DNA of 64,000 nucleotides. It comes from Microbacterium wangchenii. Lineage in GTDB: Bacteria; Actinomycetota; Actinomycetes; Actinomycetales; Microbacteriaceae. The notes under the pieces are model-generated. The model had not been told where the DNA came from, ran no database searches, and worked only from the letters and a program-made list of their open reading frames with translations. The position numbers and the translations under genes were made by a program. Below, in pieces: positions 29,072 to 38,654 of the stretch (positions are counted from its first letter, which is position 1; each line of letters opens with the position of its first letter). The stretch is taken from NCBI RefSeq assembly GCF_004564355.1, contig NZ_CP038266.1:2542001-2606000 (forward strand), in the 5' to 3' direction.

Positions 29072-30142
29072 ATGAACCGACGCTCCTTGTCCGCCGTGGT
29101 AGCGCTCTCAGGGGCGGCGGCGGTCCTGCTCGCAGGTTGTGCCGGGTCCGGCGGTGGCGGCTCCTCGGAAGGGGGTGGCGGAGAGGCTGCAGACCGGGCG
29201 TGCGTGATCCTCCCCGACGCGGTGTCGTCTCCGCGGTGGGAGAACTTCGACCGCAAGTACCTGCAGGAGGGCCTGGAGGAAGCCGGATTCGACGTCGACA
29301 TCCAGAACGCGCAGGGCGACATGAACAAGTACTCCACGATCGCCGATCAGCAGCTCACACAGGGGTGCGGCGTCATGCTGCTGGCCGACTTCCAGGGCGC
29401 CGCCGAAGCCGTCGCCGCCAAGGCGACCGCCGAGGGCATCCCCGTCATCGCGTACGACCGGCCCTTCGCGGGCGCCGACTACTACGTCTCGTTCGACAAC
29501 GTCGAGGTCGGCCGACTGGAGGGGCAGGCGGTGCTGGACGGGCTGGAGGCTGCCGGCAAGGATCCGGCCTCCGCCGTCGTGGTGTACATGGGCGGCGACC
29601 CCAGCGACGGCAACGCCGCGATGTTCAAGGAGGGCGCCGTGGAGGTCATGGAGGGCGCGGGCATCACCCCCGCCGCCGAGCCCCCCGGGATCTGGGACCA
29701 GGCGAAGTCGCAGACCAACTTCGAGCAGGCGCTGACGTCTCTGGGCGGGCAGGTGGACGGCGTGTGGGCGGCCAACGACACCAACGCCGCCGGGGTCATC
29801 AAGGTCCTGCAGAACAACAACCTCACCGGAGTCGCCGTCTCGGGCCAGGACGCCAACGTCGCCGGTCTGCAGAACATCCTCCTGGGGTGGCAGACGGCCA
29901 CCGTCTACAAGCCGGTCAAGGAGGAGGCCGACGCCGCCGTCGAGGTGGCCGTCGCCCTCCTGAACGGCGAGACGCCCGAGGCCGACCAGGAACTCGAGGA
30001 CGGCACGCCGTACATCGCGGTCACACCTCAGCTGGTGGGACCCGAAGAGGTCGTCACGGTCATCGAAGCGGGCGATGCGGACGCGGCCGAGGTGTGCACC
30101 GGCGACGTGGCCGCCAAGTGCGCCGAGTACGGCATCCAATAG
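29072..30142 (+). CDS. Monosaccharide-binding lipoprotein (XylF/RbsB-like)
   Basis: This is the substrate-binding subunit of the second CUT2 importer. The 356-residue protein has a lipoprotein signal peptide ending in LLAGC and a Gly/Ser linker, then a type I periplasmic-binding fold: [46 protein letters not shown] and VSGQDANVAG. I chose ATG 29072 because GAAGGG precedes it. The VSSPRWENFD and IAYDR segments resemble D-xylose-binding XylF. It heads a three-gene operon. A GC-rich hairpin follows the stop. Xylose is the best guess, fructose or ribose is possible. Confidence 0.87.
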   Translation: MNRRSLSAVVALSGAAAVLLAGCAGSGGGGSSEGGGGEAADRACVILPDAVSSPRWENFDRKYLQEGLEEAGFDVDIQNAQGDMNKYSTIADQQLTQGCGVMLLADFQGAAEAVAAKATAEGIPVIAYDRPFAGADYYVSFDNVEVGRLEGQAVLDGLEAAGKDPASAVVVYMGGDPSDGNAAMFKEGAVEVMEGAGITPAAEPPGIWDQAKSQTNFEQALTSLGGQVDGVWAANDTNAAGVIKVLQNNNLTGVAVSGQDANVAGLQNILLGWQTATVYKPVKEEADAAVEVAVALLNGETPEADQELEDGTPYIAVTPQLVGPEEVVTVIEAGDADAAEVCTGDVAAKCAEYGIQ

Positions 30143-30153
30143 CGCCGGGTTGC

Positions 30154-30184
30154 GGGGCGCCGCGTCGATCCGGCGCGGCGCCCC
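30154..30184 (+). terminator. GC hairpin between binding-protein and ATPase genes
   Basis: Perfect 11-bp arms (30154-30164 and 30174-30184; GGGGCGCCGCG and its complement) flank a 9-nt loop and are followed by CGTTT. It starts 12 nt after the binding-protein stop, mirroring the hairpin at 21942-21977 in the other importer. Partial termination would favour binding-protein mRNA. Confidence 0.7.
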
Positions 30185-30217
30185 CGTTTCGGTCCGGCAC
30201 AGCGCAGGGAAGCGGCA

Positions 30218-31009
30218 ATGACTGACCCGATCATCGAACTCATCGGCGTGAAGAAGTCCTTCGGCCCCGTCAGCGTCCTCAAAGGGGTGGATCTGCAGGT
30301 GTTCCCCGGCACCGTCACCGCCCTCGTGGGCGACAACGGCGCCGGCAAGTCCACCCTCATCAAAGGGCTCGCGGGGGTGCAGCCCTACGACGGGGGCGAG
30401 GTGCGCATCGACGGCGCGCACCGCGACCTGCACACTCCCCGGGATGCCGCGGCACTGGGGATCGAGGTCGTCTACCAGGACCTCGCGCTGTGCGACAACC
30501 TCGACATCGTGCAGAACATGTTCCTCGGCCGCGAGGAGCTGTCCACCGGCACCCTCGATGAGGGGCGGATGGAACGGGAGGCCTCGGACACGCTGCGCTC
30601 GCTGTCGGTGCGCACGGTGAAATCGGTGCGGCAGAAGGTGTCGTCCCTCTCCGGCGGGCAGCGCCAGACCGTCGCCATCGCGAGGGCCGTCCTGAAGAAG
30701 GCGCGCGTGGTGATCCTGGACGAGCCCACCGCCGCCCTCGGCGTCGCCCAGACCGAGCAGGTGCTCCACCTCGTGGAGCGGCTGGCCCAGCAGGGGGTCG
30801 CCGTCGTGCTGATCAGCCACAACCTCGCCGACGTGTTCGCCGTCGCCGACGACATCGCCGTGCTCTACCTCGGCCAGCTGGTCGCCCAGGTGCGCGCGCA
30901 GGACACCACGCGCGACGACGTCGTGGGCTACATCACCGGGACCAAGACCCTCACCGGCGCTCCCCTGCTGACCACCGACACCATCCCGACCGAGGGGGAC
31001 CCGGCATGA
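30218..31009 (+). CDS. Sugar ABC transporter ATP-binding protein (single cassette)
   Basis: A 263-residue ATPase with one nucleotide-binding domain: Walker A GDNGAGKST, signature LSGGQ, Walker B VVILDEPT, and the switch His in LISHN. The usual CUT2 ATPase is a fused double domain of about 500 residues, as in mmsA nearby. This one is of the short FrcA-like kind and presumably acts as a homodimer. The ATG at 30218 follows AGGGAAG. Its TGA overlaps the next ATG (ATGA at 31006-31009), so permease and ATPase are translated together. Confidence 0.92.
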   Translation: MTDPIIELIGVKKSFGPVSVLKGVDLQVFPGTVTALVGDNGAGKSTLIKGLAGVQPYDGGEVRIDGAHRDLHTPRDAAALGIEVVYQDLALCDNLDIVQNMFLGREELSTGTLDEGRMEREASDTLRSLSVRTVKSVRQKVSSLSGGQRQTVAIARAVLKKARVVILDEPTAALGVAQTEQVLHLVERLAQQGVAVVLISHNLADVFAVADDIAVLYLGQLVAQVRAQDTTRDDVVGYITGTKTLTGAPLLTTDTIPTEGDPA

Positions 31010-32280
31010 CCCACGTCGCCCGCACGAACGCGTCGCCGGATCCGCTGGCCGCCGACCTCATCGGAAGCGGTGTGGAGGGGGGCCTGCGCGATCAGGTGGT
31101 GGCGTGGTGGCAGCGCGTCCGCTCGGGCGACATGGGCGCCCTGCCGGCCATCGGGGGGCTCGTCGTGCTGACGCTGCTCTTCTCGACGCTGAGCCCGTTC
31201 TTCCTCACCGAACGCAATTTCGCGAACCTGCTCAATCAGGCCGCGACGCTCGTGATGCTGGGGATGGCGCTCGTGTTCGTCCTCCTGCTCGGTGAGATCG
31301 ACCTGTCGGCGGGAGTGACCGGCGGCGTCGCGATGGCCCTGTTCGTCGTGCTCAACACGCAGTTCGGGATCGACTGGCCTCTCGCGCTCCTGGTCGGATT
31401 CGCGGTCGGGCTGATCACCGGCGCCCTCATCGGCTTCTTCGTCGCGCGCGTGGGGATCCCCTCGTTCGTGGTGACCCTCGGGCTCTTCCTCGGCTACCAG
31501 GGACTCGCCCTGGTCATCATCGGCGACGGCGGGCTGTACCGCCTGCAGGTGCCCGAGCTCCTCGCGCTGCAGAACGGCAACCTGCCGGTGTGGGGAGGCT
31601 GGGCGATGCTGGCGGTCATGCTGGCCGTCTCGGCCGGCACGTCGTTCTGGGATCGGGCGCGGCGCACCAAGGCGGGCGTGCCTAACCGGGCGATGTCGCT
31701 CGTGTGGATCAAGCTCGCCGTCATCGCCGTGATCGGCGGGGTGTTCGTCTACATCCTCAACCAGGACCGGGGCCAGTCCGTCGTCGCGGTGCAGGGGGTG
31801 CCCGTCATCGTGCCGGTGACGCTCGCGATCCTGTGGCTCGGGACGTTCGTGCTGGACCGCACGCGGTTCGGCCGGTACATCTACGCCATCGGCGGCAACG
31901 CCGAGGCGGCGCGGCGCTCGGGAGTGAAGGTGCGCTGGGTGAAGTGGTGGGCGTTCGTGATCTGCTCCACCCTCGCCGTGGCATCCGCCCTCTTCAGCGT
32001 CTCCCGCGTCGGGTCGGTCGACGCCACGGTGGGTCGTGACATCGTGCTGAGCGGGGTGGCTGCCGCCGTCGTCGGAGGTGTCAGCCTGTTCGGCGGCCGC
32101 GGCCGGCTCATCCACGCCGCCATCGGCGCGCTCGTGATCGCGTGCATCACCAACGGGCTGGGCCTGCTCAACCTGCCCGCCGGCATCAACCTGCTCGTCA
32201 CCGGCGGCGTGCTGATCCTCGCCGCCACCGTCGACGCCGTGTCGCGGCTGCGGGCGGGCGGCTCGTTCCTGAGGAGCTGA
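31006..32280 (+). CDS. Sugar ABC transporter permease (XylH-like)
   Basis: A 424-residue membrane subunit of the second CUT2 importer. It has about ten hydrophobic segments, GEIDLSAGVTGGVAMA in the second helix pair, YAIGGNAEAARRSGV as the coupling region for the ATPase, and GGVSLFGGRGRL near the C-terminus. It has a larger central insert than mmsB (roughly residues 190-260), as in XylH proteins. It starts within the ATPase stop codon. Its stop lies 8 bp from the convergent sirtuin gene. Substrate specificity comes from the binding protein; xylose is the likeliest. Confidence 0.9.
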   Translation: MTHVARTNASPDPLAADLIGSGVEGGLRDQVVAWWQRVRSGDMGALPAIGGLVVLTLLFSTLSPFFLTERNFANLLNQAATLVMLGMALVFVLLLGEIDLSAGVTGGVAMALFVVLNTQFGIDWPLALLVGFAVGLITGALIGFFVARVGIPSFVVTLGLFLGYQGLALVIIGDGGLYRLQVPELLALQNGNLPVWGGWAMLAVMLAVSAGTSFWDRARRTKAGVPNRAMSLVWIKLAVIAVIGGVFVYILNQDRGQSVVAVQGVPVIVPVTLAILWLGTFVLDRTRFGRYIYAIGGNAEAARRSGVKVRWVKWWAFVICSTLAVASALFSVSRVGSVDATVGRDIVLSGVAAAVVGGVSLFGGRGRLIHAAIGALVIACITNGLGLLNLPAGINLLVTGGVLILAATVDAVSRLRAGGSFLRS

Positions 32281-32288
32281 CCGCCCCG

Positions 32289-32981
32289 TCAGGCCTCGGC
32301 GAGGACGTCGTCGACCCAGGCCGGCACGACCGTCGTCGCCGGCCCTGCGCGGACCTCGTCGAACGGGATCACCGGATCGCTGGGCACGAGGTTGAGCTCG
32401 ACCGTCCGCGCGCCGTGCGCGGCGGCGAGCGCGGCGTACCCGGCGGCCGGATACACCTCCCCCGAGGTGCCCACCGAGACGAAGACGTCGGCCTCGCTCA
32501 CCGCCTCCTCGATGCGGTCCAGGCCGTACGGCATCTCGCCGAACCACACCACGTCCGGCCGCAGCGCGCGCGCCCCGCAGTGCGGGCACTCCGGCCGGCC
32601 GCGCAGGTCGCCGATCCAGGGGGTGCGGGCGTGACACCGCGTGCACAGCGCGCGGAACAGCTCGCCGTGCATGTGCACGAGGCGCCGCGTGCCGGCCCGC
32701 TCGTGCAGGTCGTCGACGTTCTGCGTCACCACCAGCAGCCCGTCGCCCTGCGCCTCCTCCAGCCGGGCGAGCGCGAAGTGGGCGGCGTTGGGGAGCGCGG
32801 ATGCGGCGATGCGGCGCCGCTCGTCGTAGAAGGCCAGCACGGTGTCGGGGTCGCGGGCGTACCCCTCCGGCGTGGCTACGTCGGCGACGGAGTGACCCTC
32901 CCACAGCCCGCCGGCGTCGCGGAAGGTGGCCAGGCCGCTTTCGGCGGAGATACCGGCGCCGGTGAGGACGACGATGCGCAT
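32289..32981 (-). CDS. cobB: Sir2-family NAD-dependent protein deacylase (class III, CobB/SIRT5-like)
   Basis: This 230-residue sirtuin removes acyl groups from lysine side chains using NAD+. Motifs are GAGISAESG at 8-16, TQNVDDLH at about 86-93, catalytic His in HMHG (residue 105), and a zinc ribbon with CTRC (113-116) and CPHC (132-135). Tyr52 and Arg55 in FYDERR match the pair that gives SIRT5 and CobB their preference for succinyl or malonyl lysine. The ATG at 32981 overlaps the upstream stop codon by one base, so it is coupled to the hydrolase-like gene. Central-metabolism and acetyl-CoA synthetase control are known roles of relatives. Confidence 0.93.
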   Translation of the reverse strand: MRIVVLTGAGISAESGLATFRDAGGLWEGHSVADVATPEGYARDPDTVLAFYDERRRIAASALPNAAHFALARLEEAQGDGLLVVTQNVDDLHERAGTRRLVHMHGELFRALCTRCHARTPWIGDLRGRPECPHCGARALRPDVVWFGEMPYGLDRIEEAVSEADVFVSVGTSGEVYPAAGYAALAAAHGARTVELNLVPSDPVIPFDEVRAGPATTVVPAWVDDVLAEA

Positions 32982-33607
32982 CAGTGCCGGGTGTCCGGGG
33001 CGACATGGGCCAGCACGCGCGGCCACACCGCCGTGAGCCCGAGCCGGCCGTCCAGGGCACCGGCGGCCTCACGGCTGAGCACGTCGGCCCGGGCATGCGG
33101 CAGGCGTTCGGCGTACCACCGCGCCGCGTCTTCGGGGGCGGCCTCATCGGCGGAGTCGTTGACGACGAGGGTGTCGGCGGCGACCCGTGCGAGGGCGTCC
33201 GACACGAGGTCGCGGGCGAGGCCGGTCTCCGGCAGTGGCACGCCCACCAGCGCCAGCCGGTCGGCGCGATCGCCCAGGGCCGCCGCGAGCGCGACGGCGA
33301 ACAGGGCAGCGGCCCGCTCCCCCACGACCCCGACGGGTCCGTCGGGCACCTCCTCGCGCAGCAGTGCGAGGACCTCGGCCGCGGTGGAGCCGGCGGGGGT
33401 CTCGCCGCCGAAGGTCGGCGGGTCGTCGAGTTCGGGCTCGTCGACGGCGATCAGCAGCAGCCGCACGTGATGCTCGGCGGTGACCAGCGGGGCCGGGTCG
33501 GTGGTGGCGATGGCGCCGCTGCGCACCACGAGCACGCAGCGTGGGGCGGCCAGTGCCCCCGCGCTGCGGTACTCGATACCGAACGCCGGTCCTTGCGCGC
33601 GCGTCAT
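32981..33607 (-). CDS. Alpha/beta-hydrolase-like protein of unknown function
   Basis: A 208-residue protein with an alternating strand/helix pattern suggesting an alpha/beta hydrolase fold: VLVVRSGA, LLLIAVDEPE, GPVGVVGERAAALFA at the nucleophile-elbow position, LALVGVPLPE and TLVVNDSADE. The elbow reads GVVGERAA rather than GxSxG, so the usual nucleophile serine is not at that spot and catalysis is doubtful. ATG 33607 is the first start that excludes a Cys-rich leader. It overlaps the sirtuin gene by one base, so the two form an operon. I cannot assign a function. Confidence 0.6.
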   Translation of the reverse strand: MTRAQGPAFGIEYRSAGALAAPRCVLVVRSGAIATTDPAPLVTAEHHVRLLLIAVDEPELDDPPTFGGETPAGSTAAEVLALLREEVPDGPVGVVGERAAALFAVALAAALGDRADRLALVGVPLPETGLARDLVSDALARVAADTLVVNDSADEAAPEDAARWYAERLPHARADVLSREAAGALDGRLGLTAVWPRVLAHVAPDTRH

Positions 33608-33638
33608 GGCGCCATCCTCGCACGCAGGCGCCGAGGCG

Positions 33639-35162
33639 TCAGCCCCGCAGCATCCCGCGCAGCCGCTGGATCGTGTCGGCATCGACGGGGCGCTTGTCGG
33701 GCCGGTACGCCTTGACCCGCGCGAAGCGGAGCGCGACGCCGCCGGGATAGCGCGGCGATCGCTGCACGCCGTCGATCGCGATCTCCACGACGGTGACCGG
33801 TGCGACGTGCACGGTGCCCGCGGTGCGCCGGGTCTGGATGGTCGGGAAGTGCTCCGTCTGCCAGCGCAGCAGCTCGTCGGTGAGGCCCTTGAAGGTCTTC
33901 CCGACCATCACGTAGCCGCCCGGTTCGCCGAACTCCCCCTCGGGGTCGTACGCGCCCAGATGCAGGTTCGACAGCCATCCCGCCCGACGCCCTGACCCCT
34001 CCTCCACCGCCAGGACGACGAGGTCGAACGTGTGCACCGGCTTGATCTTCAGCCACGCCGTGCCGCGCCGGCCCGCGACGTAGGGCGCGGCGAGGTCCTT
34101 CACCATGACTCCCTCGTGCCCGGCATCCAGCGCGGCGCCGGCGAACTCCTCCGCCTCGCTGGGGTCGTCCGTCGTGATCGCCGGGACCCGCCACGGCCCC
34201 GCGACCCGCTCCAGCTCCTGCTGCCGCACCGACAGCGGCTCGTCGAGCACGTCACGTCCGTCCACGTGGAGCACATCGAAGAACCACGGGCGCAGCGCGA
34301 TCCGGCGCGCCGTCTCGGCACCGAACCGCGCCATCGTGTCCTGGAACGCCCGCGGCGCCCCGCTCTCATCCAGCGACAGCGTCTCCCCGTCCAGGATGAG
34401 GTCGGTCGCCGGCAAGCCGCGGACGGCCTCGACGATCTCCGGCACGCGCGCGGTCACCTCGGCGAGGCTGCGCGTGAAGACGCGGACCTCGTCACCGCGC
34501 CGATGCACCTGGATGCGTGCGCCGTCGAGCTTGTACTCGACCGAGGAGGAACCGGTGGCCGTGACCGCGTCGCCCGCCGTCGCGGCGGTGGCCGCGAGCA
34601 TGGGCAGCACCGGCCGCCCCACCACGAGCCCCACCTCCGCGAGCGCGTCGGGCGGCTCGGTCAGCGCGATGCGCGCCGTCTCGCCGAGGTCGCCGGAGAG
34701 CATCGCGGCCCGGCGGACCTCCGCGGGCTCGCGCTGCGCGGCGCGTGCGATCGCCTCCAGGAGCACTCCCTCCAGCGCTCCGGTGCGCAGCTCGCCCATC
34801 AGAACGCGGGCGAGCAGATCCCATTCCTCCGGAGTCGTCCGCCGTGCGAGCGAGGCCAGCACCTCGCCGCGCCGCGCGCCCGACCCGGCACCGGCGGTCT
34901 CCGCCAGCGCGGTGAACGCCGCATCCACGTCGCCGACGGTGACCGTGGCCTCGGGGGCGGATCCGGCGGGCAGCCCCGAGAGGGTGCGCCATCCCACGCC
35001 CAGGCGTCCCTGCCGCGGAGAGGCGGTGAGCAGCCCCACGGCGGGCACGATCTCGTCCGGCTCAAGCTGCGCCAGCAGCCGAGCGAGGGCGTCGATCTTC
35101 GCCGACCGGGCGCGCGTGGCGGACACGGCGGTGACGGTGGCGACGACGTCGGCGAGCAGCAT
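33639..35162 (-). CDS. ATP-dependent DNA ligase
   Basis: This enzyme seals nicks in DNA using ATP; it is the LigB-type replicative-like enzyme that accompanies the NAD+-dependent LigA in many actinobacteria. The 507-residue protein has an N-terminal DNA-binding domain, the adenylation motif EYKLDGARIQ with the active-site Lys, LILDGE, WFFDVLHVDGRD, EGVMVKD and WLKIKP (nucleotidyltransferase motifs III-V), then an OB-fold. I chose the ATG at 35162 (MLLADVV), which fits the family start; an ATG at 35189 would add nine residues. It lies between unrelated codirectional genes. A role in repair rather than replication is likely. Confidence 0.92.
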   Translation of the reverse strand: MLLADVVATVTAVSATRARSAKIDALARLLAQLEPDEIVPAVGLLTASPRQGRLGVGWRTLSGLPAGSAPEATVTVGDVDAAFTALAETAGAGSGARRGEVLASLARRTTPEEWDLLARVLMGELRTGALEGVLLEAIARAAQREPAEVRRAAMLSGDLGETARIALTEPPDALAEVGLVVGRPVLPMLAATAATAGDAVTATGSSSVEYKLDGARIQVHRRGDEVRVFTRSLAEVTARVPEIVEAVRGLPATDLILDGETLSLDESGAPRAFQDTMARFGAETARRIALRPWFFDVLHVDGRDVLDEPLSVRQQELERVAGPWRVPAITTDDPSEAEEFAGAALDAGHEGVMVKDLAAPYVAGRRGTAWLKIKPVHTFDLVVLAVEEGSGRRAGWLSNLHLGAYDPEGEFGEPGGYVMVGKTFKGLTDELLRWQTEHFPTIQTRRTAGTVHVAPVTVVEIAIDGVQRSPRYPGGVALRFARVKAYRPDKRPVDADTIQRLRGMLRG

Positions 35163-35217
35163 CCCGGCATTCTTCCACCCGGTGCCCACACCCGGCGCGG
35201 GCTTGCGCCGCCCGGGT

Positions 35218-35982
35218 TCAGGCGCCGGGGGCGGTGGCGGCGACGAAAGCGAGGTAGGCGTCGAGGTCGTCCGTGGGCGTCACCGCACGCAGGACGACCT
35301 CGTCCACAGCGCGCTCGTAGGCGGGGAGGCCCTCGGCGAGCGCGGCGGCATCGGGGAAGGTCGTCGCGACGGCCGGCACGCCCATGCGCGCGAAGTTCGC
35401 GGCGTAGTTCGGGAACGTCGCGTACCGTCCGGCCTCCTCCTCCAGGCGCGAGCGCGCCGCGGGGTCCACGGCGGTGCGGACGTAGACGGCGACGGATGCG
35501 CCGGCCGACGCCGCACGCGCCTCGCGCGCCTGCGCGGCCGCGGTCTCCGCCGTCACCCAGTTCAGGAGGATCCCGTCCGATCGTTCGGCGCCCAGGCGCC
35601 GCATCCGGGGTCCCAGCGCCCCCACCACGATGCGGCCGCCGACACGGGCGCGCAGGACCTCGACCGCGTCGGACACGCGGTCCAACGCCCCCTCGCGTGC
35701 GGCGCCGGATCCGATGCCCAGCACGAGGCGCTCGGCGGGCAGATCGGCGGCCTCCACGGCGTCGGCGATCGCGGGGGCGGGGCGGCGGTCGACCGGGATC
35801 ACACCCGTGGCCAGCCTCAACCGCGATGTCGTGCGCGCCGCTGCGGCCAGGCCCGCCAGCGCGTCGCCGCCGGGGGTGTCGTTGATCCACAGGGCGGCGA
35901 AGCCGGCGTCCTCGACGGCGGGGGCGAGGCGGGCGAGCAGGTCGGGTCCGAGCGACCCGGCGACACCGAGGGAGACCGTCAT
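35218..35982 (-). CDS. LLM-class (luciferase-like) flavin/F420-dependent oxidoreductase
   Basis: A 254-residue TIM-barrel oxidoreductase of the bacterial-luciferase superfamily. Characteristic blocks are LAPAVEDAGFAALWINDTPGG, RLRLATGVIPVDRR, ERLVLGIGSGAAREG and GILLNWVT. The short length and absence of FMN-specific insertions resemble the F420-binding branch, but cofactor choice is not proven. Start choice is between GTG 35991 and ATG 35982; GGAGG lies 2 nt before the ATG and overlaps the GTG. A strong hairpin (36008-36041) separates it from the upstream unfoldase gene. The substrate is unknown. Confidence 0.8.
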   Translation of the reverse strand: MTVSLGVAGSLGPDLLARLAPAVEDAGFAALWINDTPGGDALAGLAAAARTTSRLRLATGVIPVDRRPAPAIADAVEAADLPAERLVLGIGSGAAREGALDRVSDAVEVLRARVGGRIVVGALGPRMRRLGAERSDGILLNWVTAETAAAQAREARAASAGASVAVYVRTAVDPAARSRLEEEAGRYATFPNYAANFARMGVPAVATTFPDAAALAEGLPAYERAVDEVVLRAVTPTDDLDAYLAFVAATAPGA

Positions 35983-36007
35983 GGCCTCCACCCTGCCACG
36001 AAACGAC

Positions 36008-36041
36008 GGAACGCCTCCCGAGCGGACTCGGGAGGCGTTCC
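36008..36041 (-). terminator. Terminator of the ClpC-like gene
   Basis: Perfect 15-bp arms (36008-36022 and 36027-36041; GGAACGCCTCCCGAG and its complement) flank the tetraloop CGGA. It lies 10 nt past the stop of the minus-strand unfoldase gene and is followed in that direction by GTCGTTTCG. The stem is very stable, though the U-run is short. Confidence 0.85.
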
Positions 36042-36050
36042 GGAACGCGA

Positions 36051-38609
36051 TTACGCGGCGGCGGCGAGCACCGGGTGCTCGGCGCGCACCGACAGCTCGC
36101 CGTCGGCGGCGTCCACCGTGACGGATCCGCCGTCGGCGAGGGCGCCGGTGACGAAAAGGTCCGCGATGCGGTCGTCCACCTCGCGCTGGATGAGGCGGCG
36201 GAGCGGCCGGGCGCCGTACTCCGGCTCGTAGCCGTGCTCGGCGAGCCAGTCCGCCGCGGCCTCGGTGACCTCCAGCGTGATCTCGCGCTTGGCCAGCCGG
36301 CCTTCGGTGGCCCCCAGCATGAGGCGCACGATCTGACGCAGCTGCGGCAGGTCGAGCTTGCGGAACAGCACGATCTCATCGATGCGGTTGAGGAATTCCG
36401 GTCGCATCGCCTCGCGGAGCTTGCCCATGACGCGGTCGCGCAGGTCCTTCTCGGAGCCGAAGCCGGTGGCCCCGCCCCCGTCGGCGATGAACCCGATCGC
36501 GCCGGAGCGCGAGGCCAGGAACTCGCTGCCGAGGTTCGAGGTCATCACCACGACGGTGTTGCGGAAGTCGACCGTGCGGCCCTGACCGTCGGTGAGGCGC
36601 CCGTCGTCGAGCACCTGCAGCAGCAGGTTGAACACGTCGGGGTGGGCCTTCTCGATCTCGTCGAACAGGACGATCGAGTACGGGTTGCGCCGCACGCGCT
36701 CGGTCAGCTGACCGGCCTCGTCGTAGCCGACGTATCCCGGAGGAGCACCGACCAGCCGCGACACGGTGTGACGCTCGCCGAACTCGCTCATGTCGAACCG
36801 GACGACCGCGGTCTCGTCGTCGAACAGAGAAGCGGCCAGGGCCTTGGCGAGCTCCGTCTTGCCGACGCCGGTCGGGCCGAGGAACAGGAACGATCCCACC
36901 GGGCGGCGGGGGTCGCCCATGCCGGTGCGGTTGCGCCGCACCGACTTGGCGACGGCGGCGACCGCGTCGTCCTGGCCGATCACGCGGCCGTGCAGTTCGT
37001 CCTCGAGCGCCGCGAGGCGCTCGCGCTCGGACTCCGTCAGCCGGTTCACCGGGATGCCGGTGGCGCGGCTGATGACGGCGGCGATCTCCGGCTCGTCCAC
37101 GACGGCGGCATCCGAGCGGGCGGTGCCGGTGGAGGTGGCCGCTTCGATCCGCTCCTGCACCTTGACGATCTCGTCGCGGATGCGGGAGGCCTCCTCATAG
37201 TGCTCCGCCGAGACGGCGGCGTTCTTGTCGGCTTCCAGCGTCGCCAGGCGCTCCATCAGCGCCGACACGTCGACCTGAACCCCCAGGCGCAGACGCAGCC
37301 GCGCGCCGGCCTGGTCGATGAGGTCGATCGCCTTGTCCGGCAGTACGCGCTCGGTGAGGTACCGGTCGCCGAGCTCCACCGCGGCGCGCAGCGCCTCGTC
37401 GGTGTAGGCGACGCCGTGGTGCTCCTCGTACGCGGGACGCAGGCCCCGCAGGATCTCCACCGCGTCCTCGATCGAGGGCTCGCCCACGCGGACGGGCTGG
37501 AAGCGGCGCTCCAGCGCCGGGTCCTTCTCGATCGTGCGGTACTCCTTCAGCGTCGTGGCGCCGACCAGGTGCAGGTCGCCGCGCGCCAGGCGCGGCTTGA
37601 GGATGTTGCCCGCATCCATGCCGCCCTCTCCGGCGCCGCCGGCACCGACGACGGTGTGCACCTCGTCGATGAAGAGGATCAGCTCGCCCTTGAGGGCGGC
37701 GACCTCTCCCATCGTCTGGGTGAGGCGCTCCTCGAAGTCGCCGCGGTAGCGGGTTCCGGCGAGCATCGCCGGCAGGTCCAGCGCGATGACGCGCTTGCCC
37801 ACCAGCTGCTCCGGCACGTCACCGGCCACGATGGCCGATGCCAGGCCCTCCACGATGGCGGTCTTGCCGACGCCGGCCTCACCCACCAGCACGGGGTTGT
37901 TCTTCGTGCGGCGGCTGAGGATCTCGATCGTCTGCTCGATCTCCTCGCTGCGCCCGATGACAGGGTCGAGCTCGCCCGCCGCGGCGCGCGCGGTCAGGTC
38001 GGTGCCGAACTTGTCGAGGTTCGGCGTCTGGCTCTCCCCTGCCGCCTCGGGTGCGGTCTGAGTGCCGGTCCCGGCGGTCACCGTCTCCCGCACGCCCTGA
38101 GTGAGGGCCTCGGCGGTGACACCGGCCTGGGCGAGGACCTGTCCGGCGGGCGCATCCTGCGCCAGCACGAGGGCGAAGAAGAGGTGCTCGGGGTCGACGT
38201 AGGTGGAGCCGGCCGAGCGGGCGACCTGGAACGCGTGGAACAGCGCGCGCTGCACTGAGGGCGTGACGACCGCGCCCTCCACCCCGGCGGGGGCGGATGC
38301 GGCGGGCAGCCGCTCCTCGGTCGCACGGGCGATCGCCGCGGCGTCGGCGCCGATGCGGGTCACGGCCTCGCGCACGGGGGCGTCGTCCACCAGGACGCGC
38401 AGCACGTGCAGGGCGTCGAGCTCGCGCTGACCGCGCTCCAGGGCAAAGCGGCCGGCCTGCTGGAGCAGCGCCTGCGTGCGCGCGCTCAGGAACCTGCTGA
38501 GGTCGATCGAGCGCTCGGCGCGGGCGCGCTCACCGGCGAGATACCGCGCCAGGAACTCGTCGAACGAGTTCGCGCCGTCGCCGGCGTGGGGGGTGAAGTC
38601 TTCGGGCAT
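36051..38609 (-). CDS. ClpC-like AAA+ unfoldase (Clp ATP-binding subunit)
   Basis: An 852-residue hexameric unfoldase. The N-domain (1-170) is followed by AAA1 with Walker A GEAGVGKT at 243-250 and FIDEVH at 313-318. A short UVR-like middle coil is at about 455-490, and AAA2 has GPTGVGKT at 578-585 and DEIEK at 650-654. An IGF tripeptide at 705-707 sits where ClpC and ClpA bind ClpP. The middle region is far too short for a ClpB disaggregase coil. The ATG at 38609 follows AGGAGA. Two HspR-type inverted repeats lie directly upstream, so heat-shock control is likely. It probably feeds damaged proteins to ClpP. Confidence 0.9.
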   Translation of the reverse strand: MPEDFTPHAGDGANSFDEFLARYLAGERARAERSIDLSRFLSARTQALLQQAGRFALERGQRELDALHVLRVLVDDAPVREAVTRIGADAAAIARATEERLPAASAPAGVEGAVVTPSVQRALFHAFQVARSAGSTYVDPEHLFFALVLAQDAPAGQVLAQAGVTAEALTQGVRETVTAGTGTQTAPEAAGESQTPNLDKFGTDLTARAAAGELDPVIGRSEEIEQTIEILSRRTKNNPVLVGEAGVGKTAIVEGLASAIVAGDVPEQLVGKRVIALDLPAMLAGTRYRGDFEERLTQTMGEVAALKGELILFIDEVHTVVGAGGAGEGGMDAGNILKPRLARGDLHLVGATTLKEYRTIEKDPALERRFQPVRVGEPSIEDAVEILRGLRPAYEEHHGVAYTDEALRAAVELGDRYLTERVLPDKAIDLIDQAGARLRLRLGVQVDVSALMERLATLEADKNAAVSAEHYEEASRIRDEIVKVQERIEAATSTGTARSDAAVVDEPEIAAVISRATGIPVNRLTESERERLAALEDELHGRVIGQDDAVAAVAKSVRRNRTGMGDPRRPVGSFLFLGPTGVGKTELAKALAASLFDDETAVVRFDMSEFGERHTVSRLVGAPPGYVGYDEAGQLTERVRRNPYSIVLFDEIEKAHPDVFNLLLQVLDDGRLTDGQGRTVDFRNTVVVMTSNLGSEFLASRSGAIGFIADGGGATGFGSEKDLRDRVMGKLREAMRPEFLNRIDEIVLFRKLDLPQLRQIVRLMLGATEGRLAKREITLEVTEAAADWLAEHGYEPEYGARPLRRLIQREVDDRIADLFVTGALADGGSVTVDAADGELSVRAEHPVLAAAA

Positions 38610-38626
38610 TCCCGTCTCCTGTAGTA

Positions 38627-38647
38627 CTTGAGTCGTGCGCTATCAAG
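38627..38647. promoter_or_regulatory. HAIR box 1 (HspR-type operator)
   Basis: CTTGAGT, 7 bp, TATCAAG matches the HspR inverted-repeat consensus CTTGAGT-N7-ACTCAAG at all but two positions. It starts 18 bp upstream of the unfoldase ATG at 38609. Flanking A and T extend the symmetry. Confidence 0.85.
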
Positions 38648-38654
38648 TTTCCAA

